Shown: positions 35,938 through 47,520 of the stretch, piece after piece | How the letters are laid out: every line of letters begins with the position of its first letter | How positions within the stretch are numbered: position 1 is the first letter of the stretch | NCBI GenBank assembly: GCA_029204225.1 | Contig: CM055104.1 | Coordinates: 45,699,835 to 45,763,834 of the forward strand | DNA length: 64,000 bases | Direction: 5' to 3' | From: Diphasiastrum complanatum | Taxonomy: Eukaryota > Streptophyta > Lycopodiopsida > Lycopodiales > Lycopodiaceae | The notes under the pieces: generated by a model | What the model saw: only the letters and a program-made list of their open reading frames with translations | Databases searched by the model: none | What the model was told of the DNA's origin: nothing | Made by a program: the position numbers and the translations under genes

Positions 35938-36413
35938 CTAATAGGATTCTGCAATGCCACACAATGCATTGTGCACCAGCTCCACGTCACGTATGCGCTC
36001 GCCAATAGAATGTAGTTCATCTCTCATTGTCTTCGTTCTAGTCATGTACGTCTGAATGTGCTCTCCTTGCTCCATGCGGGCACTATTCAACTTGACTTCA
36101 GAAACATGATTCTTGATGGATTTGACGTCTCGAACTGTTTCTTTAGCACATCCCATGCCTGTCTGGGTGTAATAGCATCACAAATGTGGGTAATGATGCA
36201 ATCTTTCAATGACAAGTTAATGAAGGTCAAAGCTTTCCTCATCTTTTTGTCGAACACTTTGATGTCTGCTTCATTTGGCGGCCTTATCTCATCACCTGTG
36301 ACGACTTCCCACACGTCTTACTCCATCAGTATGTTTTTCATTTTGAATTTCCACACTGCATAGTTGGAAATCCCGTCCAATTTGCTACTTTCACTCAAAA
36401 TGGACCCTCCCAT
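35938..36413 (-). pseudogene. copia-2 gag N-terminal part
   Basis: The likely true start is the ATG at 36,413 (MGGSILSESSKLDG, YAVWKFKM). A TAA near 36,318, a frameshift near 36,090 and a stop at 35,938-35,940 break the frame. A sister copy at 48.2 kb has the same opening, which supports the start. Confidence 0.88.
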
Positions 36414-37714
36414 GTTTGCCATCGCAAAACTACTTGAAACTTTTGCCTTAGGCTAAGAACAGTATGCCGAGGCCAACAATAATGTCAGAAGTTGAAAATA
36501 ATGACCTGCACTTTTTCCCTTACCAGGCCGCTTTTCCACCAATTTGAAAGGCAAATCGGTGTCGCCTTCCGAAATGCACTCAGTCGTCAACTCCTAACAA
36601 CGTGCCCAGTGGAATGGTGAAATCACTTCTGGCGTACTCCGAACACTTTCTCCATTGCAATCACTCTATTTTGTTGTACTGTACTTGTAGGTACAGTCTG
36701 AGTGCCCTTCGTTTGGAGGTTATAGCCTTTCGTTTGGGTCAAAACGGGCAAAGGACCCAAAAATAGGGATTTTTTTAGTTTTTGAACAGTTTTTTCACCT
36801 TGAAGAAACTTCACCCTTCACTTGTGAAGGGAACCAACTCAACTTTCAGTATGAAAATCTTTAATGAAGGTGAAGGCCAGAATGCACTTTACTTCTTCAG
36901 GCCCATGTTCAAAGCTCATCCAATGGCTGAACCAAATCTTGTGGTCCAAATTTCTTTTCCATCACAAGTTCTGGACCGTCGATTCATTTGACACCTCATC
37001 CAAAGGTTCAAACTGCATCTGGGCATTGAACCATGCTCCTAGAGTCGCTATGGTCTTCAAGACACTATGCTGACTATTGCGTTGGCCGTGCGAACAGCTC
37101 GCGACCTCCATGCCTGCGGCCGCGCCTCCCTTCCCTAAAAAATTTCAGATCAACCTCTCCTGTGGATCGTTTTGAGCACAATTTGAGGCCTGGAGCAGGG
37201 TCGCCCTACTGAATCCAAGACTGTAGAATGTTCAGTCAGGAAATTCCGTGGAGAAACGATGATTTTAGCTCAACTTAACAAAGTGGCTTTTTTCACCTTT
37301 TTACCGCAAATCTGCTAGGTTAACTGTCTGAAGACAAATCTCTGACATAAACCTCAGAATCTCTCCATGGCTGGTTGACAATGTGATTAGATTCCTTCCT
37401 GTCCTTACGACATCCAAAACGGTCTCAAACAGCGAAGAAATCACCAATTATGTATAAAAATCGTAACCCCAAGCCCAATTTCAATTTTCAGCTGGCTTCA
37501 AAATTGTCAATTTTTCACCAAATTTTTTCCTGTCTGATGCTATGCATAGGCTAATAATCCCTCTGCTGAGCTTAGCAAGCCTCTATAAATTAGAAACCGT
37601 GCACCAGTGCTTCTCTTTCCGTCTTCAACCCGCCGTAAACCCCGAACTCTCAAAAGACAGTTCTCCCGAAGCTCTCTTCAACAACGACACTGTACTGTGT
37701 ACACTCCCTGTACG
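36414..37714 (-). other. copia-2 long untranslated leader
   Basis: These 1.3 kb between primer site and gag have no long ORF. They are homologous along their length to 48,290-49,552 in copia-3, so they are a stable part of this element family. A packaging signal or uORFs may lie here, but none was identified. Confidence 0.75.
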
Positions 37715-37726
37715 GCTTTGATACCA
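37715..37726 (-). other. copia-2 primer binding site
   Basis: On the minus strand this reads TGGTATCAAAGC, one change from the tRNA-iMet primer site, and directly abuts the LTR. Copia-3 has TGGTATCAGAGC at the same place. Confidence 0.88.
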
Positions 37727-37989
37727 ACTTAAAATTTGCTTTGCACATGAACACAGATCATGCCACATAGTAACATCGACAGAAAACATTCTCCTCAGCA
37801 AGCTCACATAGCAACTGTATTTCTCAAAATAAAATTACATTATACATATAGTTGTTCACTCAGGCAACCCATGCATGATCTAGGTTGTCGTTGGCGGGAC
37901 GTGTGTCCCGTCGACTTGCCTCGTGGCGAGGCCAACTGATCCTTATCCACTGATAGGACCCACAGTATAGTAACACAGTAATTCTAACT
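37727..37989 (-). repeat. copia-2 5' LTR
   Basis: It pairs with the LTR at 31,957-32,230 and with the copia-3 LTR at 49,565-49,838. A GC-rich core (GGCGAGGC...GTCGACGGGAC region) is conserved in all three. Confidence 0.9.
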
Positions 37990-37994
37990 GCAAT

Positions 37995-38754
37995 CTTGCT
38001 GGACTCTGCTCTAGCCCTAGTCCTTGGTCTGTCGACCCCGCTCCATCGGATCTTTGGTTTTGGCCTATATTTGCCTATGCAACTTCAGTGTGGGTGGTGG
38101 TAAAATTACCATGGGGGCAGACTGTGACTGCTGAGTTATGAGTTGCTGCCATTCCTTGAGGACTGTATGAGAGTTCACGAAGGGTCTAAGGCGATCACTG
38201 TCGAAGGCGGCTTGGTAGCCCGCTAGTGTCTGCAAAAATAGCTACACCTGCTGGGTCAGGAAGTTTGCCTCGGGCTAGGTGAGCAGTCTGCTCCGTTTTC
38301 TCTCTGTGGAGGGCTTGTACCTCCGTTCCGAGGCTTTGATTCTCGATGTCGACCACTAATAACTGGGCCTAGAGTGGGGCAAGTTGTTTTTGTGCAGTTT
38401 GGTGGGCTTCGTGAACTTTTGTGGCCACGTCCATCGCAGACTTATAGAGGGCCTTAATATAATCTTTAAGGCTGGTCTCATGCTTCTGCAGCTTCAAGAC
38501 CTAGTCCTTTTCGACTGCTCGTGTTGTTGCGCTACCTGCAGGTCCTGTTGGATCTGTGTAAGCTCCACTCGCAACTTGGTGTTGCTGGTTGCGAGTGCCA
38601 CCACCCGGCTGTCCAATGTAGATTTGGCTGCTACGAGCCCATGGAGCAATGTGCCCAAGTGCTAGTAGATCATTGTGACATCCTGAGGAGTGGCCGATGT
38701 TGTGATGCTAACTTCACTTCTTGCTCCGCAGACTCTAATGTATATCTCAGATGA
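37995..38754 (-). pseudogene. Family P copy C, coiled-coil part
   Basis: On the minus strand at about 38,660-38,520 it reads HLGTLLHGLVAAKSTLDSRVV and then a Leu/Gln-rich coil, closely matching family P copy A (about 1,890-1,790). Below it the frame continues with stops (ITQQSQSAPMVILPPPTLKLH, about 38,120). The copia-2 insertion then follows, and the sequence resumes at 31,951. It shows that family P extends beyond the point where copy A stops. Confidence 0.65.
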
Positions 38755-38764
38755 AAAGGGTCAA

Positions 38765-38941
38765 GCTATGTTATAATATCATTATACATTGATGATTCCT
38801 TAATTATCAGCAATTCAAATCAGTTATTACAGAAAACCAAATCTCTGCTTTCATTAGAAATTGAGAAGACTGATTTAGGCCCAGTCCATTACCTACTTGA
38901 CATGGAGATCGCACATGCAGAAGGATTACTATAAGCCTTAT
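38765..38941 (+). pseudogene. Short copia RT fragment
   Basis: On the plus strand it reads DDSLIISNSN, then SLLSLEIEKTDLGPVHYLLDMEIAHAEG, the part of copia RT just after the catalytic box. It is flanked by family P copies on both sides, so it marks a rearrangement junction. Confidence 0.7.
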
Positions 38942-40075
38942 ATCTAGATTTCATTGTCGCGGCCTTCGGGGCCTGGGAAGAAGACAAATCTAGATTTTAT
39001 GTCCAACACCAAGGTACCATGCACAAAGTGCTTGTGAACGTCGCCTCGTTGGCTACCATTAGAATCGTTTTTGGTGATAGACCTAAAGTCTCCCATCGAT
39101 GAGCCCCGAAAGCTATTTCTCCATTTTTTGACTCCTCAATGCCCCTAATTCATACAAATGATGAGTATTTGATTGAGGCCATCGCCGATCCAGTCCTTCA
39201 AGCTACTGCACACCTCCTCAACAACTTTCTAGCCATTTGGAAGTTTGCAAAATGATTGCATCCAGTCCCTCCTCCTCCATGAACTTGTGGATTCCCATAA
39301 GGACTTCCTAGCCAATGAGGTTGTGCCCTATGATTGACATGACTTTATCATTTATGAACTGAAGATGGCCAGCAAGCCCAACGCATGCCAGAAATTCATC
39401 ATAGGGCCACTATTTTTCGTTGTCGTCATCACCCTCCTCGAACAGAAGGTTCATGGATCTCACCGATCCCAAGTTTTGACTACTGCCATTCCATCCACCG
39501 GCCGTTGACCCCCAACCCTTCTCTCAGATTCCCCATCCAGTAAGCTTATGCATGGTGCCACCTCTTCCATCGTTGATCCCCCTTCTAGTACCACCCGCCA
39601 CTATACTACAACAACCACTCCTATCACCACTTCTTCCATATCTTCCCTACCCCCTCTTGCGCCTATTTTCCCAATCTCCCCTTCTTCCATTGTTGTCCTT
39701 GCCACACCCTTGCCCTCCATCACCATTGACTCGTCTATCCCCCCCTCCTCTCTCGACTCTTTTGTCTCCACTCCTCCCACCTCCATAAATCCCCAAGACT
39801 CTCAATTGTCTCCCAGGACCCTCGCCTTTTTGAACATCATCAACTTGTCACCCCCGACCTCTCCCTCCATTCTCAACACCACCTTGCAGTTTCCCATGCC
39901 CAACATTGTCCCCTCTTTTGAACAACTCATCCCTCCTCCACTTCACACCTCCGTTCTGTCCACTCCGTTGATTCATCCCTCCAGAATGTAGAGTCCGATA
40001 AACCATTAGATGATTACGCATTCCAACAAATGGAGTTTATCGCCTCACCTCTGCATGCTGGCCCCACAACATCTG
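38942..40075 (+). pseudogene. Family P copy B
   Basis: The plus strand carries the same ordered blocks as copy A: LDFIVAAFGAWEEDKSRFY with GTMHKV (38,948-39,040), SSMPLIHTNDEYLIEAI (about 39,130), LLEQKVHGSHRSQV (about 39,440), the Ser/Pro/Thr-rich ORF 39,548-39,991 (SPSSIVVLAT, SLDSFVSTPP, NPQDSQLSPRTLAFLN), and the acidic QQMEFIASP block (about 40,030). It has frameshifts and stops and ends where a copia fragment starts. The agreement of two independently decayed copies shows that the ancestor encoded a protein. Confidence 0.7.
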
Positions 40076-40089
40076 AGAATTTGGTAGTT

Positions 40090-42463
40090 CCAAAAACTTG
40101 GATAAATGACGACATAGCACCACATGCCATAGTTCAACAATATGCTGCAACAAGAAGTGATTTATTCTATCATATCAGGCCTTGTGAGCTTGCTTAAGAC
40201 CATATAATGCCTTATGCAATTTACATACCAGATGCTCTTTGCCTTGAAGGGCATAACCTTCTGGTTGATAAATGAATATGTCTTTTTGTATGAATCTATG
40301 AAGGAATGTTGTCTAGACGTCCATCTGGTGAATGTCCAGATCCTTTGCAGCAGCTATAGCCAACAAGGTCCAAATAGATTGATGCTTTACCACTGGACTA
40401 AAGGTGTTAGTGTAATCTATTCCGTAAACTTGCTCAAATTCTTTAACCAGTAACTGAGCTTTCCATTTAGATATTGATCCATCCAGCTTAAGCTTTAGCT
40501 TAAAGATCCATTTAGAGTCAATAGGCTTTATATTTGTAGGAGGATTAACAAGACTCCAGGTCTTGTTCTTCATCAATGAATGGTACTTAGCATCCATGAC
40601 AACTTTCCATTCGTCTGCATTGGGCATTGACATTTCTTCTGCAACAGTGTCCGATTCTTCCGTTCTGCTACTCCATTTGACTAAGGTGAGTAGCTCGTTG
40701 TGAATTGTTGGAGTATTCCAGAAGCCTTGCAGAATTCCTTGAACTCGGTGGAGATATATTCTCCCCCTCCTTCTGTACGTATAGCTTTTATTGTTCTCTG
40801 AGTTTGATTTTTTGCTGGTGCCTTGAGCTGCTTGAAGAATTTGAAAGTCTTAGATTTATTCTTCAAAAAATAAGTAGCAGTTCTCCTACAAAAGTCATCA
40901 ATAAAAGTTAGAAAATAAAGAGCTCCCCCTGTGGAAGAAGTCTGCATTGGGCCACAAAGGTTACTATGTACAAGGTCTAGCAAATCTCTAGAAGTGTGAA
41001 TAGAATCTGAAGTGAACGGACTTCTAGCATGCTTGCTGATAATACAGCTATCACATAGAGAATCAGATTTGTTGATAGAAGGAAGATCTTGCACTAAGTT
41101 CTGATTTGACATTTGTTGAATACTCTTCAAATTTAAATGGCCTAGTCTGAAATGCCACAATATATGATATTTTTAGAATAACAATGACTTAATTTGTAAA
41201 GGTAGCTACATCTTCTACCATAAGCTAGGACTGTCCTATACTTGTCAACTATGTATCGAATTTGACCCTATGACCAAAATCAGTGATTCTACTTATAGAA
41301 AGCATATTTTTTGTAAGGTTCAGAATATACATGACATTGGACAACAACTTAACAACACCTCTCTAAAATTAGACCCTTATTGTCCCTTCACCTTCAATGG
41401 AATGTGTTGAGTTGTCTCCAAGCTGCACAACTCTAGAATGGGTGAAAGGCTTGTAGTTTTGGAACCAATCTCGATGATGGGCCATGTGTTGAGTTGCTCC
41501 AGAGTCCAGGTGCCATGAATCAATATCTTGAGAATTTTCGACCGTGGTCATAAAGGCAGCTTCATCTTCTTCTTCATGTTGGATCGAGTTACTGGTTGAT
41601 GCAACATTTGCTTGTTGTTGAAATTGTTTCTTCTTTTCATTGTTGTATTTGAGTGTTCTATAGTCCTTAATGAGATGACTAGTCCTTTTATAGTACTTGT
41701 AGAAGAGTTTTTGCATTGGTTGGGATGATGAAGAATTCGACCCTAGGCAAGCATTTGACCTTGAGCCAAACTTTGATCCTGGCTACATGTTGTTCTTTTT
41801 TCCTGAATAATCAGATTTTGTGGATTTCTTTGACTTGAACTTCTGATTTATCTTTGTGTAAAGAGACCGAGGATCATATCCTGAGTCTGAGAATGCATGC
41901 CTTCTGATCTCCTCTTGTAACAATATAGAGATGACTCTTGATAGAGTAAGTTGTTGTTGGGTTGAAATAGCCATGACCCATGTTTCATAGGCTTCAGACA
42001 GACTCGATAAAAGAGTCATTTCTGCATCTGAATCTTCAATGGTTGATCCTATTGCAGTCATCTACTCCATAAGGTTCTTGAATGTATTGAGATGGTGGAA
42101 GATAGTGTCTACATCAGACATCCTCAAAGTGAAAAATTTATTCCTCAGATAAAGTTTGGATGTGACATCTCTCGTGTCATAAAGAGTAGTTAGAATGTCC
42201 CAAGCATCCTTGGCAGTCTATGGAGATCATATATGACTAATTTGGGAGTCTTTGTTGTTCAAAGTGATTAAGGCAAATGCCTTGCCATCTCGTTGACTCC
42301 AGTTGGTGATGCCAGTTGTATCAGCCTCTGGCTTGATTTCAGTACCATCAACAATGTCCCACAACTCACTTGGCTAATAGAACGACTTTCATCTTGAACT
42401 TCCAGAGATGGTAGTTCTTTCCATCGAGCTTGTAGATCATAGAAGAACTAGAAGTAGAGTCCA
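40090..42463 (-). pseudogene. Ty1/copia element remnant with internal deletion (copia-6)
   Basis: On the minus strand: gag from the ATG at 42,463 (STSSSSMIYKLDGKNYHLWKFKM) with stops; a gag ORF at 42,061-41,783; a zinc knuckle whose Cys positions read Tyr (FYKYYKRTSH...DY); protease HLDSGATQHM (about 41,510); and GAG-pre-integrase and integrase 41,160-40,681 (VHSNLCGPM, RTEGGGEY). The integrase stops at SNGVAERKNRTL (about 40,670) and runs within a few codons into the RT start (MSMPNADEWKVVM). The integrase C-terminus and the linker are therefore deleted. RT continues to LYGLKQAHK near 40,170. Confidence 0.85.
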
Positions 42464-42509
42464 TTATGGTATAGTTTGATATCATTGGTAGAAACAATTG
42501 TAACGAGAT

Positions 42510-43425
42510 ACTATTTGCTGCACACACGTCAAGAAAAACTTAATTTCCTTCATTGTACTTGGTAGTGGCATTTCGAGAATCACCCTGATCTTTTTAGGAT
42601 CAGTGGCTATACCATTTTGAGAAATGATATGGCCTAGTACCACACCATGGATAACCCAGATCTGTCACATTTTTGAGATTCAACAAAATTTTAAACCTTC
42701 GACAGCAAATGAACACTTGTTCAAGGGCATCAAAATGTCTATCCTCAGATGAATGTACACCAAGATTGTCGAGATAAATCTCTGGATGCTTGTGTAACAG
42801 ATCCTTGAAAGCTCGTTGCATCACCCTTTGGAATGTCGATGGGGCATGGCACAGACTGAATGGCATAAGAATATACGTGAACTTGTCAAACTCTGTAACA
42901 AACGGCGTTTTAGAACGATCTTCAGGAGCAATTTGGACTAAGAAATAGCCACTAAAACCATCCAGAAAGCTAAAAGCTCATGCTCCTGCCATATCTTTGA
43001 GGATTTGTGTGGTCAGAGGTAATGGAAAGTGATCTTTCTCTGTTTGGTCATTGAGTTTCTTTAAATCCATGTAGATACAAAGTTTGCCATTTTCCTTTGG
43101 TACCACCACATTGGTGATACCCAACCTGTGTGTTCGATTTCATAAATGGATCCAGCATCGAGAAGCTTTTGAATGTCTTATCTTATCTTATCTCGATAAA
43201 CAGGATTGGTGTGATAGGGCTTTGCTCTCACATGTGTTGCACTATCTTGTAATGGGATTGTATGCATTATGATGTCATGAGGAACCCCCTTCATTTCTTT
43301 ATAACTCCATGCAAACACATCTCTGTATTTGCACAATAACTTTTCCAAATCCCGTAATTGGGGATCAGAGAGGGGTTGATTGAGTGGAAGAAATGATGTA
43401 ATTAGAGGTAAACTGGGTTGGAAAA
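42510..43425 (-). pseudogene. Ty3/gypsy reverse transcriptase remnant
   Basis: On the minus strand, with stops and shifts: a VPKENGK-like region, LDGF, then LMPFSLCHAPSTFQRVMQRAF (about 42,870-42,800). The catalytic box reads YLDNLG where the family has YxDDxx, so one Asp is Asn. After it come VVLGHIISQNGIATDPKKI and MPLPSTMKEIK (about 42,640-42,540). It sits next to the gag start of copia-6. No LTR of this element was found. Confidence 0.82.
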
Positions 43426-43429
43426 CTGC

Positions 43430-45359
43430 TAAGCGTGAATTTTATTCGTCTCAGAGATTTTCAGGATATGTTATTTACTCGTGAGAAAATATTTTGTAGC
43501 TGAGTTACAAGATCTCAATGAGATATGTAACATATGTGGGTTCTGGAGAAATCTACCAATAAAAATGTGTTTATGTACTGGGTCATGGTGAGATTATTCA
43601 CATGTGTGCACAATTAATCTTGTATGAATCTACTGTGTATTCCTGGTTACTAGAGTTATTTGGTGCACTTAACCTAGTCGGTGAACATGAACATATGATC
43701 AAGTATTGTTTTGACAGATACTTGCAGAGTTAATAAATCTTTGGATTGGAGATTCAGGGATTAACTTATAAATGGTTTGGACGAGGATCTAAATGTGGTG
43801 TCACACTAGTATAATTGAGATATGCACCTAGACATTTGAGATTTTTGAATAATTGGCAATTAACTTGAGTAGCTGATTACTCCAGGATGAAGTTAATTGG
43901 TAAAACGATCAGTGTGACGTGGATTCATCGAGAATTGATAGTTTTTGAATTATATTGTTTGTAAGACGCATGATTAGTGAATCAGTTTGGTTCATCAGTT
44001 AAAATTATGTGCATTGGATAGACAATATTCTAGGGATAGAGTATTCCTTAGTTAAGGAATAGACTCAGCTCGTTAGTGATTGTATTTCAGAGAGCCCAAT
44101 TGGATAACGAATCATAATGGATCCGAGAATAATAACTGAATTGATATTCAGCAGGACTTTGGGTATTTGGATGTGATTTTGGATTGCAATCTAAATATTT
44201 TTTGTAGTTGGAAATGATTGTCATTTTGGTATGCGTTCATTTTTTAATTACTAGTGGTTTATAGACATTGAATCTTGCACTTCAGTTAAAGAATCCTGGT
44301 GGAAGAATATTCCTAAATCCAGTAATTTCTTACTAGAAAGATTTTGAAATAATTCTTACTTTCTCTTAGAGTTATGAGGGACATATACTCCAGTATCTTG
44401 TAAATGATTAAGTATAATTTTGGATTCCATAAAATTATGATTGATGAATCATACGAATCTAAATATTTATGATTGACGGATCATAAATAGATACTTAATT
44501 ATTATCAGAAGATTATTCAAAATGGTAATGATTCTTAAGTGTCACGATTAAGTTTTGGTCTATTAATTGAGTAAGAATTTAGATCAGTATTTTGAATATA
44601 TTTACTACAGTATCATTGAGAACCTATGGATCTCACAGACATTCTCACAAGATAAGTATTTTACTTGTGGAGAATTTAATCTATCTAGTGGATGCTATTT
44701 TGCTACAGTTTATAGTCTGCGGATGCTTGAGTACAGTTTTTTCTTTTAATTAGATCTCTAGTTATTTTAGGAGACATACAAGTCTATTAAGATGAATGAA
44801 TGTTATTTTTTTGCATTTGGTGCTAGAAACATGAGCATTTAACTCAAAAGAGTATTTGGGATACTCAGAGTTGAGTTTTAATCATTCTATATCTTAATGA
44901 TTCTCCTAGAAATTCTAATTGAATGAATTTTCATATCTTAGAATTTGGGTTTTAAGGATATTTGTATTTGAAAGCTTATAAATTATTTGCCAGAGTTTGT
45001 AAATAATTTTAGACTGTAATTATTATTATTTTCTTTAATTTTACTCTCCTAAGTTAGGTAATATTTCACTCAGTTGTTTCATGTAAGTGTTTTACATGAA
45101 GGTGATGTTACTAACTTGTGATGAATGTAACCCAGATGGAAAATGTATCGCTTAGTGTACTTTTTAAACCTGAGTTGTACTCTAGTGTAGAGATTATCAT
45201 TTGGAAAATAGGACTATCTCTGAGTACTTGTTTGTATGAAAGTCAGACTAAGAATAATAATTTTTCTCGGTTAATATTGAAAGTTAAAGGAATTGTTCCT
45301 GTGATTCTTTCCTATTTTAAAGAGCTTCTAAGAATAAAAGCAGTTTAAGGAGGAGAGAA
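43430..45359 (+). mobile_element. Non-coding internal region of an LTR element (3' part), ending in a polypurine tract
   Basis: These 1.9 kb are AT-rich without a credible ORF. They end in TTTAAGGAGGAGAGAA (45,344-45,359), a polypurine tract directly before an LTR. The 5' part of the same element may be at 58.4-60.9 kb on the other strand. The lack of coding sequence resembles large retrotransposon derivatives. The left boundary is not defined. Confidence 0.5.
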
Positions 45360-45823
45360 TGTTATGGCCATATTCGGTTAAGGACCTGGAATAGTCCTAA
45401 TATGGTAGACGGCCTCCAATACTCAAGATTATCGGTCACGCCGAGATTTAATTCCATGTTGAGGCCTGTTTGTGACTAATTACGTTGAGAGGACCCAGAC
45501 ACTCTAATTGAGACATAAGGAGTATTACATGCATGTGTGATGGATATAGGCGGGAGGACTGCATGAAGAGAAGTGATCTATTTATAGTTGACCTGCATGG
45601 GGGTTGCATGGACTCTACTCTCTATATAATGAGGTGGGGATTCTCCCATCGACATATGGGATTTAGGTTACTAGTTTCTCTCTTTTCCTCTTGCTTCACA
45701 TGGCATGGCTTGGGGGCTAGATCCAGGTTTGATCTAGGATTGGTTGGGTGGTTTGGCTCCACTGTCTCTCTTATTGTGTTCTCCTATCCTCATCTTAGGG
45801 GGTTATCCCTTATGGTCTTTACA
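45360..45823 (+). repeat. 3' LTR of split element (family L)
   Basis: This 464-bp LTR begins TGTTATGGCCATATTCGG and ends GGTCTTTACA, with a TATA box in CTCTATATAATGAG (about 45,620). A polypurine tract precedes it. No primer site follows. Instead TCTAT and the middle of a copia reading frame follow. Its partner is on the opposite strand at 60,906-61,380. Confidence 0.88.
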
Positions 45824-47520
45824 TCTATAGACTTTCTCATTGCAATTCTATGACTGTACATGCTTTAAGTAGTTCAGCACATGATAATAAGGAATTAATT
45901 TGGCATTATAGACTTGGTCACCTTAATCATATGTCGATTTATTATATGTACAAGCATTCTTTGGCTCTTGATCTAGACTATCAGATTCTCAACCTTCCTA
46001 CCTGCCAATCATAGGAAAGCAGACAAGAATGCCATTTAAGTCGAATCATGAGCATATGTCTAAAGATTTGTTGGATGTTGTGCATACTGATATATGTGGT
46101 CTGATGCAAACACCATCATTACTTGGTGCAAAATTCTTTATTACATTTATTGATGATTATTCAAGAAGGACTGCTGTATATTTTATGAAGCACAAATCTA
46201 AAGCTTTTCAATTCTCCAAGCAATATAAAGAGAATGCAAAGTTGCAGAAAGGCAAAAGAATCAAAGCTCTTAGGAGTGACAATGGCGGTGAATACATCTC
46301 AAATGAATTCAAAGACTACTGTTCAGCCACTGGCATCAAACAACAGTTTGTTGCTTCCTATTCTCCACAGTCGAATGGGCTGGCTGAAAAGAAGAACATG
46401 ACCTTAGTCGAGTTTGCCAAATTCATGATCACTCGTGCTTCTTTACCCAAATCATTCTGGCAACAAGCTGTATCGACAACAGCCTATGTGCAGCTGATGG
46501 ATTACTAAAGACCTTCCTATAAGCAAAACTCCTCATGAAGTTTGGACATGATCCAAACCTTCATTGAAGCATTTGAGAGTATTCAGCTGCACTGCCTATG
46601 CTCATGTCCCAAAGGTAAAAAGGAAAAAACTCAATGAGCATTCATTCAAAACGGTTTTTGTCTGTTATTGTTCTTCTAATGGAATGTATCGATTGTACAA
46701 TACAGAAACCTGTAAAGTTTTCACTAACATGGATGTGACTTTTATTGGAGATCAGTTTATCGACTTGAAGGACAAGGACCAGATGCAGTCCACATATTCT
46801 GCCCCAATAATTGATGTTTATCGAGATCCTATTTCGATTCCTTCAAGCAGTCAAAACCTGTACAGCCAGAAACAGAAGACAATGAAGAAGCTGCAATTCA
46901 GGAGCAGCAAATCTGTCCGACATGTCCGACATAATCGACACAACCGACAGAAAGTTGGACTTCACAGCCAGAAGCTTCAACCAGGAGATCAACAAGAATT
47001 TGAGTTCAACATGTCCGATATATTGATGAGTTTGCTCACTATTCTATTCAGGAGCCAACCACAGTTAAGGAAGCTTTGTCACAGGCTGACTCAGATCTCT
47101 GGAAAGAGGCCATGGACAAGGAGTACAACTCACTATTAAGAAATGATACATGGACTGTAACCAAGCTGCCAACAGGCAGAAAGATTATCGACTGCAAGTG
47201 GATCTTTAGGATCAAGTATAAAACAAATGGCAGCATCGACAGAAGGAAAGCTCGATTTGTGGCAAGGAGATTTTCACAAGTTCCAAATATCGACTACTTC
47301 GAAACTTTTAGTCCAGTGGTCAAGCACACTTGCATCCGACTGCTACTATCATATGCTGCTGCAACCGATCTTGAGGTACACCAAATGGATGTACAAACAA
47401 CATTCCTCAATGGAGTTATCGATGAGGACATTTATATGATCCAGCCAGAAGACTATATTCTCAATGGTCAAGAAGACCATGTATGCAAACTCCATAAAGC
47501 TTTGTATGGTTTGAAAAAAG
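45824..47520 (+). pseudogene. Right half of a copia element: pre-integrase, integrase, RT (copia-4R)
   Basis: It opens in mid-protein with the GAG-pre-integrase LIWHYRLGHLNHMS (about 45,897). The integrase (46,029-46,508) has HTDICGLM, RSDNGGEY and, at the third site, NGLAEKKNMT. The linker ORF is 46,564-47,139. RT (47,076 onward) has WIFRIKYKTNGSID, QMDVQTTFLNGVIDEDIYM and LYGLKKA, and stops at about 47,520 where antisense copia-3 gag begins. The missing left half (gag and protease) is probably at 61.4-62.4 kb. Confidence 0.85.

Larger units (their letters stand above)
31957..37989 (-). mobile_element. Ty1/copia LTR retrotransposon, structurally complete but defective (copia-2)
   Basis: Both LTRs (about 274 and 263 bp), a primer site, gag and pol are present on the minus strand. 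The 5-bp duplication GCAAT lies at 31,952-31,956 and 37,990-37,994. LTR ends are AGTTAGAATT...AATTCTAAGT instead of TG...CA. The LTRs differ at roughly two dozen positions, so it is older than copia-1. Pol is one reading frame broken by only two nonsense codons. Gag has one frameshift and two stops. A leader of 1.3 kb lies between primer site and gag. It is inserted in family P copy C. Confidence 0.92.
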
